Source of the DNA: Robbsia andropogonis | GTDB lineage: Bacteria > Pseudomonadota > Gammaproteobacteria > Burkholderiales > Burkholderiaceae | Reading direction: 5' to 3' | Assembly: GCF_000970345.1 (NCBI RefSeq) | Contig: NZ_LAQU01000001.1 | Location: 310,001 to 374,000, forward strand | DNA: 64,000 nt | Part shown: piece after piece, positions 27,339 to 37,500 of the stretch | Position numbering within the stretch: the first letter of the stretch is position 1 | How the letters are laid out: each line of letters starts with the position of its first letter | Notes under the pieces: generated by a model | What the model saw: the letters and a program-made list of their open reading frames with translations, nothing else | Databases searched by the model: none | Told to the model about the DNA's origin: nothing | Translations under genes and position numbers: made by a program

Positions 27339-30323
27339 TTAGCGCATCAAGCCGCTCGCGCGGAGCACACGCCGCTCGATGGACTGCATCAACACATGGT
27401 CGTCACGGGCGGCGCTGGCCAATGTGAGCCATTGTCGGGCGCGCGTCATGCCGGTGTACACCAATTCACGGGTCAGGATCGGATTCATCCGGGGCGGCAG
27501 GACAAGGGCCGCATGGGCAAACTCCGAGCCCTGGGATTTATGTACGGTCATGGCAAACACCGTTTCCACCGCCTGCAATCGGCTGGGAAGCACCCACTTG
27601 ACCGCGCGACTGCCATCGCTTGCAAGAAAAGCCACACGTAATCGACTCAATCCCTGCCCGGCACGCTCGTACATGCCCGTCTGCGCGGCAAACGGGGGCG
27701 TGCCTGCCTTGATGGTTGCTCCCGTGTCATCGACTGTCGATATGACGTTCGCCGGATCGGAGGGCGGCCCGATCAACGTCATGCCAATGTCGCCGTTCAT
27801 CAGCCCCAGCCCGTAATCGTTGCGTGTCACCAGTACCGGACGTCCAACGTACCACGGCGTAGGCGCGCGAACTTGACGCATCGATGGCAACGCAATCAAA
27901 CCCGCTTCATGCAGCGTCCTTGCAATGCGATCGTTCAAACCATCGACGCCCCATTCGCCCCGCCGCAGCGCGCAAAGCATTTGAAAACCACCGTAGGCGT
28001 CCAACACGGCGCGCGCCCAGTTGTCGTAATCATCGCGCACGACATTGAACGGATGCGACGACGTTACCCGATCATGGCGCGCCTCCCCGAATGCGGATGT
28101 CCCTGAGTGCAGACCATGGCGCGCATCGGGTATTGGCACTGCCACGCCTGGTGCCGTGCCGTCGGCGGTTAACGCCCCGTGCGGGGCTTGCTCCCGTAAT
28201 ACGCGCAGGTAACGCGCATAGCCGGACCGCGACGCTGGCGTATCCGCCGCCGACGCCAGCGTGCCGTTCGTCGACACATCGGCATCCGAGACCCCGCCAT
28301 GGATCACGAGATTCCTGAAAACCGTTGCATCCACGTCGGACGCCGGTGACAGCGCGACGTATGCAAGATCCGGATACGGTGTCGCGCGGATCTCGCGCAG
28401 CGCGCGAGCATCTCCCTCGTTCACGGCGTGGGCCAGGCGACCAATACCACTGTCCGCCGTGAAGCGATGGCTATGCCGGAGCATCGCGATGGCTTGATCC
28501 AGCGGGGCGCCGTCGGGATCGCGCAACGACGCATCGATCGATGCGCCCGTCGCGGAGGCAATCCATGCGCAAGTCTCGGGCGTGTAATGACCTTGCTGCG
28601 CGCGTGCACACAGTTCGCCGAGCACCGCGCCGGCCTCAACCGAGGCCAATTGATCCTTGTCCCCTAGCAGAATCAACCGCGCACCCGTCGGCAATGCAGC
28701 AAGCACGGCGGCCATCATTTCGAGATCGACCATCGACGCTTCGTCGATGACCAATACGTCCAGCGCCAGCGGCGTATCGGCATCATGTCTGAAACGTCGG
28801 CTGTCGGGGCGGCTCCCCAGCAACCGATGCAACGTGGTCACCTCGGTGGGTATCGCGGCCCGCAAGCGCGCCACGATGGCGTTGGTCGAATCGGGATGGG
28901 CGGCAGTGGCGATATCGACGTGCGCCGGGAATGACGCACCCTCGCCGTGCGTCGTGGGGGGCAATAGCGCGGCAAGGTCGCACAACGGTAGCGATGCCAC
29001 CGCGCGGGAAATGGCGTCGTTGAGGCGCGCCGCCGCCTTGCCGGTGGGCGCGGCAAGGCGTATGCGCAAGGCACGGCCGCGGCGATGCGGGCCATCGGCC
29101 GTGCCATGACGGGTCGCCATCGATGCATCCGCCGTCTGCGCTGGAGGAACGCCGGATGCGCCGCCATCCGACAGGGCGAGACATTGCAGTAACGCGAGCA
29201 GACGAACGACCGTTGTCGTCTTGCCGGTCCCGGGACCGCCGGTGATGACCCCGAAACGCTGACGCGTCATCAATGCACACGCCAGTTTTTGCCAATCGGT
29301 GACGTCCGTGGGCAAGCGTCCGGACGGAGGGAAAAGACAGTTCAACAACGCACGCAAGGTGCCGTCGGTCGCTGCGCCGGTTCGCGATGTGGGCGCGGCG
29401 ACCCGCTGGAAGATGGCGGTGCGGACCGCTTGCTCGTACCGCCAATACCGACGTAGATACAAACGCGCATCGCCCTCGTCCGTCTCCACCAGAACGAGTG
29501 GCGAAGCCGCGTCGGGTGGCGGATCGAAAAATGCCATTGCCGATGCGACATGCGACATGGCGGGCATCGTCGATGTCGCAACGCGTGTGACCAGGCCCGG
29601 CACGAGCAGGGCCGAACGCCAGACCGCGACGTCGATACCATTCAGCAGCACTTCCGGCGTTACCGCTCGTTCCGCAACGCGCCGCGCGAAAGTATCCAGC
29701 GCACGCGCGTCATCGGCCACATGGTTGAATGGTGCGCCACGCATTGGTGGCCCGCCCCAGGACGTGCCATCCGATGAAGCGAGCACGGCACCGGACGCCT
29801 GAAACGCGGCGCTTTCCTCGGGAGGCAAGGACAAGGCAAAACGCGGATCGTGCAAGGTATCGGCCAGCGTCACGCAAACATGGCCTCGCCCGAGCTGGTG
29901 ACTGGCCAGCGCCGCGCCCAGCAGCAGCAACGCCGGCGCGGCGGGCACCTGCTCCATGAGAAAGGCGGCAAAGGCACGGTCCAACTCCCGCAGCCAACCG
30001 CGTCGCGCCCAGTCACGAAGGATCACCAGCATCTCCGCGCCCGATAAGACGAGCACGTTCGGCGGCACGTCAGCGTCTCGCTCGCTGGGGGGCTCCGGTT
30101 CAATAATCGGTTGCGGTTCGGAGGCGGGCTTCGGTGGGGTGATCGATTTCGGTTCGGCGGTCGCGCTCGACGGTGCCATGGCTAGGCCGAGATCCGGCTC
30201 CTGGGCGAATGTGAACGCCATTTGCGCCTGCGCTTGAACATCGTCCCGCGCGCGCGCATCGCCTTGATGCGTCGGCTTACGCGTCGTCCGGCCCTTCTTG
30301 TCGCTATCGCGCACGCCGCTCAT
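27339..30323 (-). CDS. recD: Exodeoxyribonuclease V subunit alpha (RecD helicase)
   Basis: RecD is the 5'-3' motor of the RecBCD complex, which resects double-strand ends. The 994-residue product has Walker A GGPGTGKTT near residue 365, the DEAD-like IDEASMVDL near 525, and helicase motifs TVHKSQGSEF and YTGMTRARQW near the end. It is far longer than the E. coli protein (about 608). The extra length lies in a low-complexity N-terminal part (rich in Pro, Glu, Ala) and several insertions in the helicase core. The ATG at 30323 overlaps the recB stop as ATGA, so recD is translationally coupled and last in the operon. Confidence 0.93.
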   Translation of the reverse strand: MSGVRDSDKKGRTTRKPTHQGDARARDDVQAQAQMAFTFAQEPDLGLAMAPSSATAEPKSITPPKPASEPQPIIEPEPPSERDADVPPNVLVLSGAEMLVILRDWARRGWLRELDRAFAAFLMEQVPAAPALLLLGAALASHQLGRGHVCVTLADTLHDPRFALSLPPEESAAFQASGAVLASSDGTSWGGPPMRGAPFNHVADDARALDTFARRVAERAVTPEVLLNGIDVAVWRSALLVPGLVTRVATSTMPAMSHVASAMAFFDPPPDAASPLVLVETDEGDARLYLRRYWRYEQAVRTAIFQRVAAPTSRTGAATDGTLRALLNCLFPPSGRLPTDVTDWQKLACALMTRQRFGVITGGPGTGKTTTVVRLLALLQCLALSDGGASGVPPAQTADASMATRHGTADGPHRRGRALRIRLAAPTGKAAARLNDAISRAVASLPLCDLAALLPPTTHGEGASFPAHVDIATAAHPDSTNAIVARLRAAIPTEVTTLHRLLGSRPDSRRFRHDADTPLALDVLVIDEASMVDLEMMAAVLAALPTGARLILLGDKDQLASVEAGAVLGELCARAQQGHYTPETCAWIASATGASIDASLRDPDGAPLDQAIAMLRHSHRFTADSGIGRLAHAVNEGDARALREIRATPYPDLAYVALSPASDVDATVFRNLVIHGGVSDADVSTNGTLASAADTPASRSGYARYLRVLREQAPHGALTADGTAPGVAVPIPDARHGLHSGTSAFGEARHDRVTSSHPFNVVRDDYDNWARAVLDAYGGFQMLCALRRGEWGVDGLNDRIARTLHEAGLIALPSMRQVRAPTPWYVGRPVLVTRNDYGLGLMNGDIGMTLIGPPSDPANVISTVDDTGATIKAGTPPFAAQTGMYERAGQGLSRLRVAFLASDGSRAVKWVLPSRLQAVETVFAMTVHKSQGSEFAHAALVLPPRMNPILTRELVYTGMTRARQWLTLASAARDDHVLMQSIERRVLRASGLMR

Positions 30324-33300
30324 CGCCCCCCCTCCGACATGCCGTCGAAATCGGTCGGTGCGCCAGCGACATCTTGTACCTGTGATGGCGAGGCGGTGAA
30401 CAACGCCTCCATCTCGTCGATCATCGCGCGTGGCAGGCACGCATGATAGACGCCATGCGTTGCAGCCCGGCCACCGCGCAAGAAAAGATAGAGCGCGCCG
30501 CCAACATGGGTGTCGTAGTCGTAATCCGGTAATCGCGCGCGCAGCAGGCGGTGCAATGCGAACACATACAGGGCGTATTGCAAATCGTACCGTTTTGCCG
30601 CCACCGCTTCCGCCATGGCCTGCCTCGTGTAGGCACGCGCATCGTCCCCCAGCCAGTTCGACTTGTAATCCACGACGTAGTAGCGCCCCTGATATTCAAA
30701 CACCAGGTCGATAAACCCCTTTAACATCCCATTCATATGATGCGGGGTCAGTCGCGCACGCGGCGCATCCTCGGGCGTGTGGCGCCGTACGATCTGGTCG
30801 AGCAGCGGAGCTGACACGTCGTGAAGACTGAACCAGAACTCCATTTCCACTTGATAGCCATGCAAGTCAGCCAATGACGGGCCGTACGAGACCGTTGAAA
30901 CGCGCTCCGCCGATTTCAACGTGGCGGCGGGACTGTCCCGATGAGTCGATTCCTCGTCGACTGCATCGCCTACGTCGCCCTCAACCGGCTTCCCCACTGC
31001 AATCGGCAGCGGAAGCGGCGTGGCAAGCCAGTCTTGCAGCCATTGGGTAAGCGGCGCGATCCAGACATCCCATCCTCGCACCTGGCAACGGCGCGCAATC
31101 TCGTCGCGCAGGCTGTCGCCTGTCACCACACGATCGAATCCTTCTTCACCAGCCCATTCCAGTAGACCATGCAGAAAACTACCCGGTCCGGGACCGCGCG
31201 GAAAAGCATGCATGGCATCGAGCGGGGACGGCGGAGAGGTATTCAATGCATCCGTACCCAGTTCGTCGCTCGTGGCGAAGAAGGCATCGTCCACCTCCTC
31301 GGCGTACAGGGCCTCGTGCGCGCTTTCCAAGGGCGGCGCCATCTGCACACGCGAACCCTGCGCCATCGCGGCAAGCGCCGTATAGCTCGCAATCCACCAG
31401 GTCTCTCGCGGAACGGCGGGCGGTGCCCGTTCCGGCGCCAATGCCGCGAGTTCCTGCCCGTCCGCGTGCGCGGCCTCGGCCACATGCAGTGCTACATCCG
31501 CCCTGTCGTCCAGGGACGACGTCACATCAGTGGTCGGCAACGCGGTCACCGCGATATCGCCGCAGCCGCCGCGGAAACGCTCGAGCACCGCGGCAATATC
31601 GCCCGGCGGAATCGGCTGGCCACCGTGCAGTAAATAGCCTAGCGCACCGCGATGCAAGTCCGCCAACGGCGCCACACCGATCCACGTCGCATACTGGGCA
31701 CGCGTCAATGCCACGTACAGCTTGCGCAGGTCTTCACCCAGCCGTTCGTCATCCACACGGCGCACCGCATCGGCGTCGCCGCGCAAGCGCACGTGCGTCT
31801 GGTGCCGCGCATCGTGCCAGATCAGTGGAACATCACTGTCCTTCACCGCGCGATAGGCACTGGCGAACGGCAGGAACACCAACGGATACTCAAGCCCTTT
31901 CGACTTGTGTACGGTGACGACCTTGACCCGTTCCGCATCGCTTTCCAGGCGTAGCTTGCGTGCATCGTCCTGGCTACCGGCATCACGCCGTTGTTCGGCC
32001 AGGTGCCGAATCAAGGCGTGTTCGCCATCCAGCACGCTACTGGCTTGTTGCAGCAGTTCGGCAAGATGCAGCACATCGGTCAGGGCACGTTCGAGGTTCG
32101 CCGCCAGCAGACGGCCCGGCACGCCAAAATCATGCAACAAGCGATGCAACATCGGCAGCACACCCTGGCGTTGCCATGATCGACGGTATTCGCGGAATTG
32201 CGTCACATGCGCTTCCCAGACGGCTTCGTCCGAATTCAACCGATCGAGGTCGCTCCAATCCAACCCCAGTATCGGGGAAGCCAACGCGGTACGCAGCAAG
32301 CGGTCGTCATCCGGTGTCGCACAGGCGGCAAGCCAGCGTTGCACATCATCCGCGGCCTCGCTCGCGAAAACCGATTCCCGATCCGAGAGATACACGGAGC
32401 GGATACCTCGCGCCTGCAATGCCTGTTTGATGGCACGGGCTTCGGCACCGGTATTGACCAGTATGGCGATGTCGGCGGGCTGTACCGGGGTCACATGACC
32501 GGAGGCGTCGCGGAACCCGGCGCGATGCTGCTTGCCCAAGGCAAGCAGATGCACGATATGCGCGGCGCATGCGTGCGCAAAGCGATGCTGGTAAGCGTTG
32601 CGCGGCAGCGCGATGCCGTTGTCGCTATCGGTCCACCAGGCCGTCAGGGCCGCCGACCTTTCCCCGTCGACCCACCATGCCCGATTCCGGCCAGAGGCGT
32701 CCACCGGCAAGAACGGCAGCGGATTACGCGTTACGCCGGCATGCGCCGCCAACACGTCCGTAGCCGCGCGGAACAGAAAGGCGCCTCTGCCTTCAGGGCG
32801 GATTTCAGCTTGTTCGAAACAGTGATTGACGGCCGCCACCATCGATAGCGTCGATCGATAATTGGTTCCCAGCGTGTAATGCCTGCCAGCCGTCGCCTCG
32901 CGCGCCAGCAAGTAGGTGTGGATGTCCGCACCCCGAAACGCGTAAATCGCCTGCTTCGGATCGCCAATCAGAATCAGTGCATGGACCGGTGCGCCGGACG
33001 GCACCGCATCCGCCTCTACCGCCCCGTTGGAAGACGCATGCGCGCTACCGTCTTCGTCACGTGAACCCTCGACTGCGCATTCCAATTCAGCTTCACTTCC
33101 GGCATCGGTGTCGGCTCCACGCACCCGATACACCGCATCGAAAATTCGATACTGCAGCGGATCGGTATCCTGAAACTCATCGATCATCGCGACCGGGAAC
33201 TGGCGTCGGATCAACGCGGCCAGACGCTGACCATTGTTGCCCTGGAGGGCGGCATCGAGACGGCGCAACAGGTCGTCGAAGCCCATCTGCGCGCGCCGCT

Positions 33301-34516
33301 CCTGCTCCAGCGCAAAACGTCCGGCCACCCAATGCACCGCATGTCGCAAAATGGTATCGCGCGCATCAGGCAATGCGGCCAATGCCTGCCGTAACAACGG
33401 CAACGCCGATAACGCCGGATGGTCAGGCGGCTCGCCGACCTTCCATCCTTCCGCCAACCCCGCCTCCGAGAGGCGATTCCATGCGGCATCAGGAAGCAGC
33501 AACGGTGCGGGCGCTTCCTGCGCGGCCCAGTTTCGCAAGATCTCCAGCCAGGGCTTGTAATAGCGTGCCTGGATCTTACGCCCGTCCACGCGCTTGGCCG
33601 CGCACGCGTCATCGAGCAGCACCGCGAGCTCATCGACCCATGCCGCCCATGGCGCGCGCAAGGCATCGAATCGCACCTGTGCCGCGGCGCGCGCCGTTGC
33701 AATCGCGTCCACGGGGATCTCGCCGGGCGGCAATACGCCAACATGCGCCAACAACCGCGTGACCTGCGCATACAGGGAAGGCTTGCCGAGCAGCGGCCCC
33801 GTCGGCGGATCATCAGGGCCGGACCACCATCCGAGGATCGCGGCCGCACCTGCATCATCGACGGGATAGAGGAACGTCCGCCAATAATCGCGGATCACCT
33901 CGGCAAGCAGGTCGCGCTGGTCGGTCTCCAGGCGCTGCGCAAACAAACTGTCGCTGTCGAATGCGTGTTCACGCAACATTCGATAGCACCAGCCGTGAAT
34001 GGTCGATACCGCCGCTTCATCCATCCATTCGGCGGCAATGCGTAACTTGTGCGCCGCCGCGCCCCATTGATCCGGAGGCATCATCGCCAACAGTCGAAAC
34101 AACAGATCGCCACGCAACGCGGCGTCCTGTACCGCCGCTTCGACGTCCTCCACGCCGACGTCACCATCGTGCAATCCGGCTGTCGTACTGTCCCACTGCG
34201 TTGCCACCGCCTGAAACAACGCGGCCGCCTCGCTCAAGCGCGCGCGAATGCGGTCACGCAGTTCCTTGGTGGCGGCATCCGTGAAAGTGACGACGAGAAT
34301 CTCGGGCGGCGACAGTGCCCGCGCCGTCCCCAGCCCCAGGACAAGACGCAGATACAACGCGGCGATCGTGAACGTCTTGCCGGTCCCCGCACTTGCCTCG
34401 ATAAGGCGGCTTCCGCGTAACGGAAACGACAAGGGATCGACAATGCCAGGCATTCTGTCCCCTGGCATGCCGTCGTCCGTAGGAACATCAGCGTCGATGA
34501 AAGGCCCGTGCGTCAC
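30320..34516 (-). CDS. recB: Exodeoxyribonuclease V subunit beta (RecB helicase-nuclease)
   Basis: A 1398-residue UvrD-type 3'-5' helicase fused to the RecBCD nuclease. Walker A is EASAGTGKTFT at about 40-50. The helicase motifs LIGDPKQAIYAFRGAD and VVTVHKSKGLEYPLV follow. The C-terminal nuclease has GFIDLVFEY and YVVDYKSNWLG near residue 1280, which carry the catalytic Asp-Asp-Lys triad. The start was set at GTG 34516 because GTGA overlaps the recC stop exactly; the longer frame to 34714 would read over recC. Middle gene of recC-recB-recD. Confidence 0.94.
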   Translation of the reverse strand: MTHGPFIDADVPTDDGMPGDRMPGIVDPLSFPLRGSRLIEASAGTGKTFTIAALYLRLVLGLGTARALSPPEILVVTFTDAATKELRDRIRARLSEAAALFQAVATQWDSTTAGLHDGDVGVEDVEAAVQDAALRGDLLFRLLAMMPPDQWGAAAHKLRIAAEWMDEAAVSTIHGWCYRMLREHAFDSDSLFAQRLETDQRDLLAEVIRDYWRTFLYPVDDAGAAAILGWWSGPDDPPTGPLLGKPSLYAQVTRLLAHVGVLPPGEIPVDAIATARAAAQVRFDALRAPWAAWVDELAVLLDDACAAKRVDGRKIQARYYKPWLEILRNWAAQEAPAPLLLPDAAWNRLSEAGLAEGWKVGEPPDHPALSALPLLRQALAALPDARDTILRHAVHWVAGRFALEQERRAQMGFDDLLRRLDAALQGNNGQRLAALIRRQFPVAMIDEFQDTDPLQYRIFDAVYRVRGADTDAGSEAELECAVEGSRDEDGSAHASSNGAVEADAVPSGAPVHALILIGDPKQAIYAFRGADIHTYLLAREATAGRHYTLGTNYRSTLSMVAAVNHCFEQAEIRPEGRGAFLFRAATDVLAAHAGVTRNPLPFLPVDASGRNRAWWVDGERSAALTAWWTDSDNGIALPRNAYQHRFAHACAAHIVHLLALGKQHRAGFRDASGHVTPVQPADIAILVNTGAEARAIKQALQARGIRSVYLSDRESVFASEAADDVQRWLAACATPDDDRLLRTALASPILGLDWSDLDRLNSDEAVWEAHVTQFREYRRSWQRQGVLPMLHRLLHDFGVPGRLLAANLERALTDVLHLAELLQQASSVLDGEHALIRHLAEQRRDAGSQDDARKLRLESDAERVKVVTVHKSKGLEYPLVFLPFASAYRAVKDSDVPLIWHDARHQTHVRLRGDADAVRRVDDERLGEDLRKLYVALTRAQYATWIGVAPLADLHRGALGYLLHGGQPIPPGDIAAVLERFRGGCGDIAVTALPTTDVTSSLDDRADVALHVAEAAHADGQELAALAPERAPPAVPRETWWIASYTALAAMAQGSRVQMAPPLESAHEALYAEEVDDAFFATSDELGTDALNTSPPSPLDAMHAFPRGPGPGSFLHGLLEWAGEEGFDRVVTGDSLRDEIARRCQVRGWDVWIAPLTQWLQDWLATPLPLPIAVGKPVEGDVGDAVDEESTHRDSPAATLKSAERVSTVSYGPSLADLHGYQVEMEFWFSLHDVSAPLLDQIVRRHTPEDAPRARLTPHHMNGMLKGFIDLVFEYQGRYYVVDYKSNWLGDDARAYTRQAMAEAVAAKRYDLQYALYVFALHRLLRARLPDYDYDTHVGGALYLFLRGGRAATHGVYHACLPRAMIDEMEALFTASPSQVQDVAGAPTDFDGMSEGGR

Positions 34517-37500
34517 CGCTCCCCCTTTGTTCGATGCTTGCGCGGCAGCGCGTGATAAATCGGTTCCAGCAAGGTACGCGTCCAATACGCGGCATCGCCA
34601 TGCGCCCACAACGACGCAAACGTCGGAAACGCTCGCCCCAGGTAGGGGTTCTCGTCGCGTTCCGCCGGGGTCGTCGACGCGCCGTCCTCGTAGACGGCGC
34701 GGGCTGCTTCCCATGCGTCGCTGCCGGGGCCGCCCGGATCGACGTCTGGCACGACGGCATCGGGGACGGCGGACGCCTGCGCCGCGCCGGGCCGGATATC
34801 ATCGCCGTCGGAAAGGTGACCCGCCCGTGCCCCGCCGCGCTCGAGCCAGGTGAACCCGGCACGGATCGCCAACGGCAATGGCGCCCGCATGCCGATCTCC
34901 CACGCACGAAGCAGCGCTTGCCAGAACGCCAATGCGTCGGCGTCCGCTATCGGTGCGAACTGCATTTCGCCTTTCTTGCTGAGCACCCATGTCGTCAAGG
35001 GGCCGCCGCTGATATGCGCGGCAAGATGCTCCACCCAATGCGGAATCGCCCGGTCACGCCGATAACTTTGCGTGGTTGAAATCAGTGCGCTGCTGCTGGT
35101 GACAATGCGCGCCCGCGCGCCGTCGTCGGCACCGCGCAAGCCGGTAATCCAATCGAGTACCTGGCGCGCGTCGGCGTCGCCATCCACCGCATCAATCGGA
35201 TATCGATAGTCCAATGCTTCGTCGGGCAGCCGATACGGCCAGGTGGCGAGCAGGCCATCGTATTGCGCGAAAAGCGGCACGAGTGGTTCGCGCAGCGCCG
35301 CCACCGCGGCATCGCCAAAGGCGCCGACCGGTAACGCGCCACGCCGCGCGAAGCGCCGCAGCTGCGCATCGACGACGGCGTGGAGCGTCGCGGCGATGGC
35401 GGCTTGATCAGCGGCAACGTGGTGTGCCGCGTTCCCGTCTACTGCGCCATGCGCATCGCCTGACAGCAACGCGCGCTGCACCGCGCCACGACGGCGAATC
35501 AACTCGTCTTGCAAGGCCCAGGTCTGCAGTCCATCCACGACGAAGGGTTCCTGGTCCTCGCCGATCGGATCATCGGTCTCGAACGTCACCTTCAATCGCG
35601 TGCGGAAAAACGCACGAACCGGGTTGCGCAGGAAATCCACGAGGTGATGCACCGTCAACTCGCCGTCCCACGCGATGGGCGGCAACGGTGACGATTGCCG
35701 CGACACGCTGGCCAACCCTGTCGCCGCAACCGGCACCGAGTTGATCGTGCGTTGCCGGCGTGCCTCGGCTTGCGCGACCAGGCCGTCCCGCCACTCACGT
35801 GCGAAGCTGAACAAGCGCGGGTCCCCGGTATCGGCGAAGTACGCGCGATTGAACGGCTGCATCCGATGATCCACCGTCAGCGCCGACAGCAGCGCATCAT
35901 CGTGGCCCACCGACAACAACGCGGTCGACGCCGGCGCGGCCCCATCGTCATCCTGGCGGGCCAGGCGCCATCCCGCGGCAAGGTGATCGCGCAGTTGCGC
36001 TACCAGCACCGACGTCGGCCGTTCCGAATTGTCATGAATGCTGCGGCCCACCCAGCTGATATGCAGCCTGTCGCGCGCGGACAATACCGCTTCCAGGAAC
36101 AGATATCGATCATCCTCTCGACGTGAGCGGTCACCAGGCCGGTAATCGGCGGCCATCAGATCAAAGTCCATGGGCACGCGGGTGCGCGGATAGTCGCCAT
36201 CGTTCATGCCGAGCAGGCAGACCATGCGAAAAGGAATCGCACGCATCGGCATCAGCGTGGCGAACGTCACGGCACCGGCAAAGAAGGGTTGCGACAATCC
36301 ACGCTGCTCCATCTGCGCCAGCCAATGCTCGCGCACGACCGATAGCGGGATGGCATCCGTCATCCGCGATTCGGCACAGGCATCCAGCCAGGACTGCAAG
36401 GTCGCGTCCAGCCGCAGCAACGTCAACCCATCGCGGCTTTCGATCTCGCCGCTGGTCCACGCGCCATTGCGACCGTCGGTGCCTTTTCCGTTCCCTGCGC
36501 CGACGCCGGCCAACGCATCGACGTCGAAACAATCCGCCAGCAAACCACGCAATCGCACGCCCCAGTCCGAGGGCGACACCGTGTCGCGCAGCAGGCGCCA
36601 ATACCGGTGCAGCGTGTCCAGCAAATGCGTCAGCGGTCCGAGCAGCGCCGCGTCCAGGCCGCCGATCTCGTCCAGCGGTTCGATCCCGCGCCACGCGGCG
36701 TCACTGCCAACCGCATAGCCCAGCAACATCCGACGCAAGCCGAATAGCCAGCTGTTCTGCTCCGGCACGCCCACGCGTCCGGCATTGAGGTCGGGTAGGT
36801 TGCCGCGACCCTCCGCCGACTCCGCATCGTCGCTATCCGGCCATGCGACATCTTCTCGCTGCGCGGCATCCAGTCCCCAGCGGATATTCGCGCCCACCAT
36901 CCATCGGCGCAGCAGCGGCAGGTCGCCCTCGGCAATGCCAAAGCGGGCGCGCAACGCGGGAACGTCGAGGAGATCGAGCACATCGCTGAGCGCCAGCCGG
37001 GACTGCGGCAACCCCAGCAGCATCTCCACCGCGCCGAGCAAGGGGTCGTGCCGCAAGGCACCCTGATCCGCCAGCTGGTAGGGGACGTGGCGCGGATCGC
37101 GGGTGACCGTCAAGCCGAAAACCGCCTGCACATGCGGCGCGTAGTGATCGATATCGGGCACCATCACGATCACGTCACGTGGCTGCAGCGTGGGGTCGTC
37201 GGCGAAGGCCGCCAGCAGTTGATCATGCAGCACTTCCACTTCACGCTGCGTGCTATGGGTGCGATGGAATCGGATCGATGCATCTTCGTCCGGGTCCACC
37301 GCTGGCCATCGTTCCCGTGTCTCGCCGAGCGGCCGCAATGCCAGAATGTCGTCCTGCAACTGTTGCAGCAGCGTGGTCTCGCCGTACGATTCGAACAGGT
37401 CGATGCGACGATCGATATCGGCGAAGCGCGCCGAGTAGGACTGCGCATCGTCGTGCTGGTCCAGCAGGCCGATGAAATCCCGGCCTTGCTTGCCCCAGGC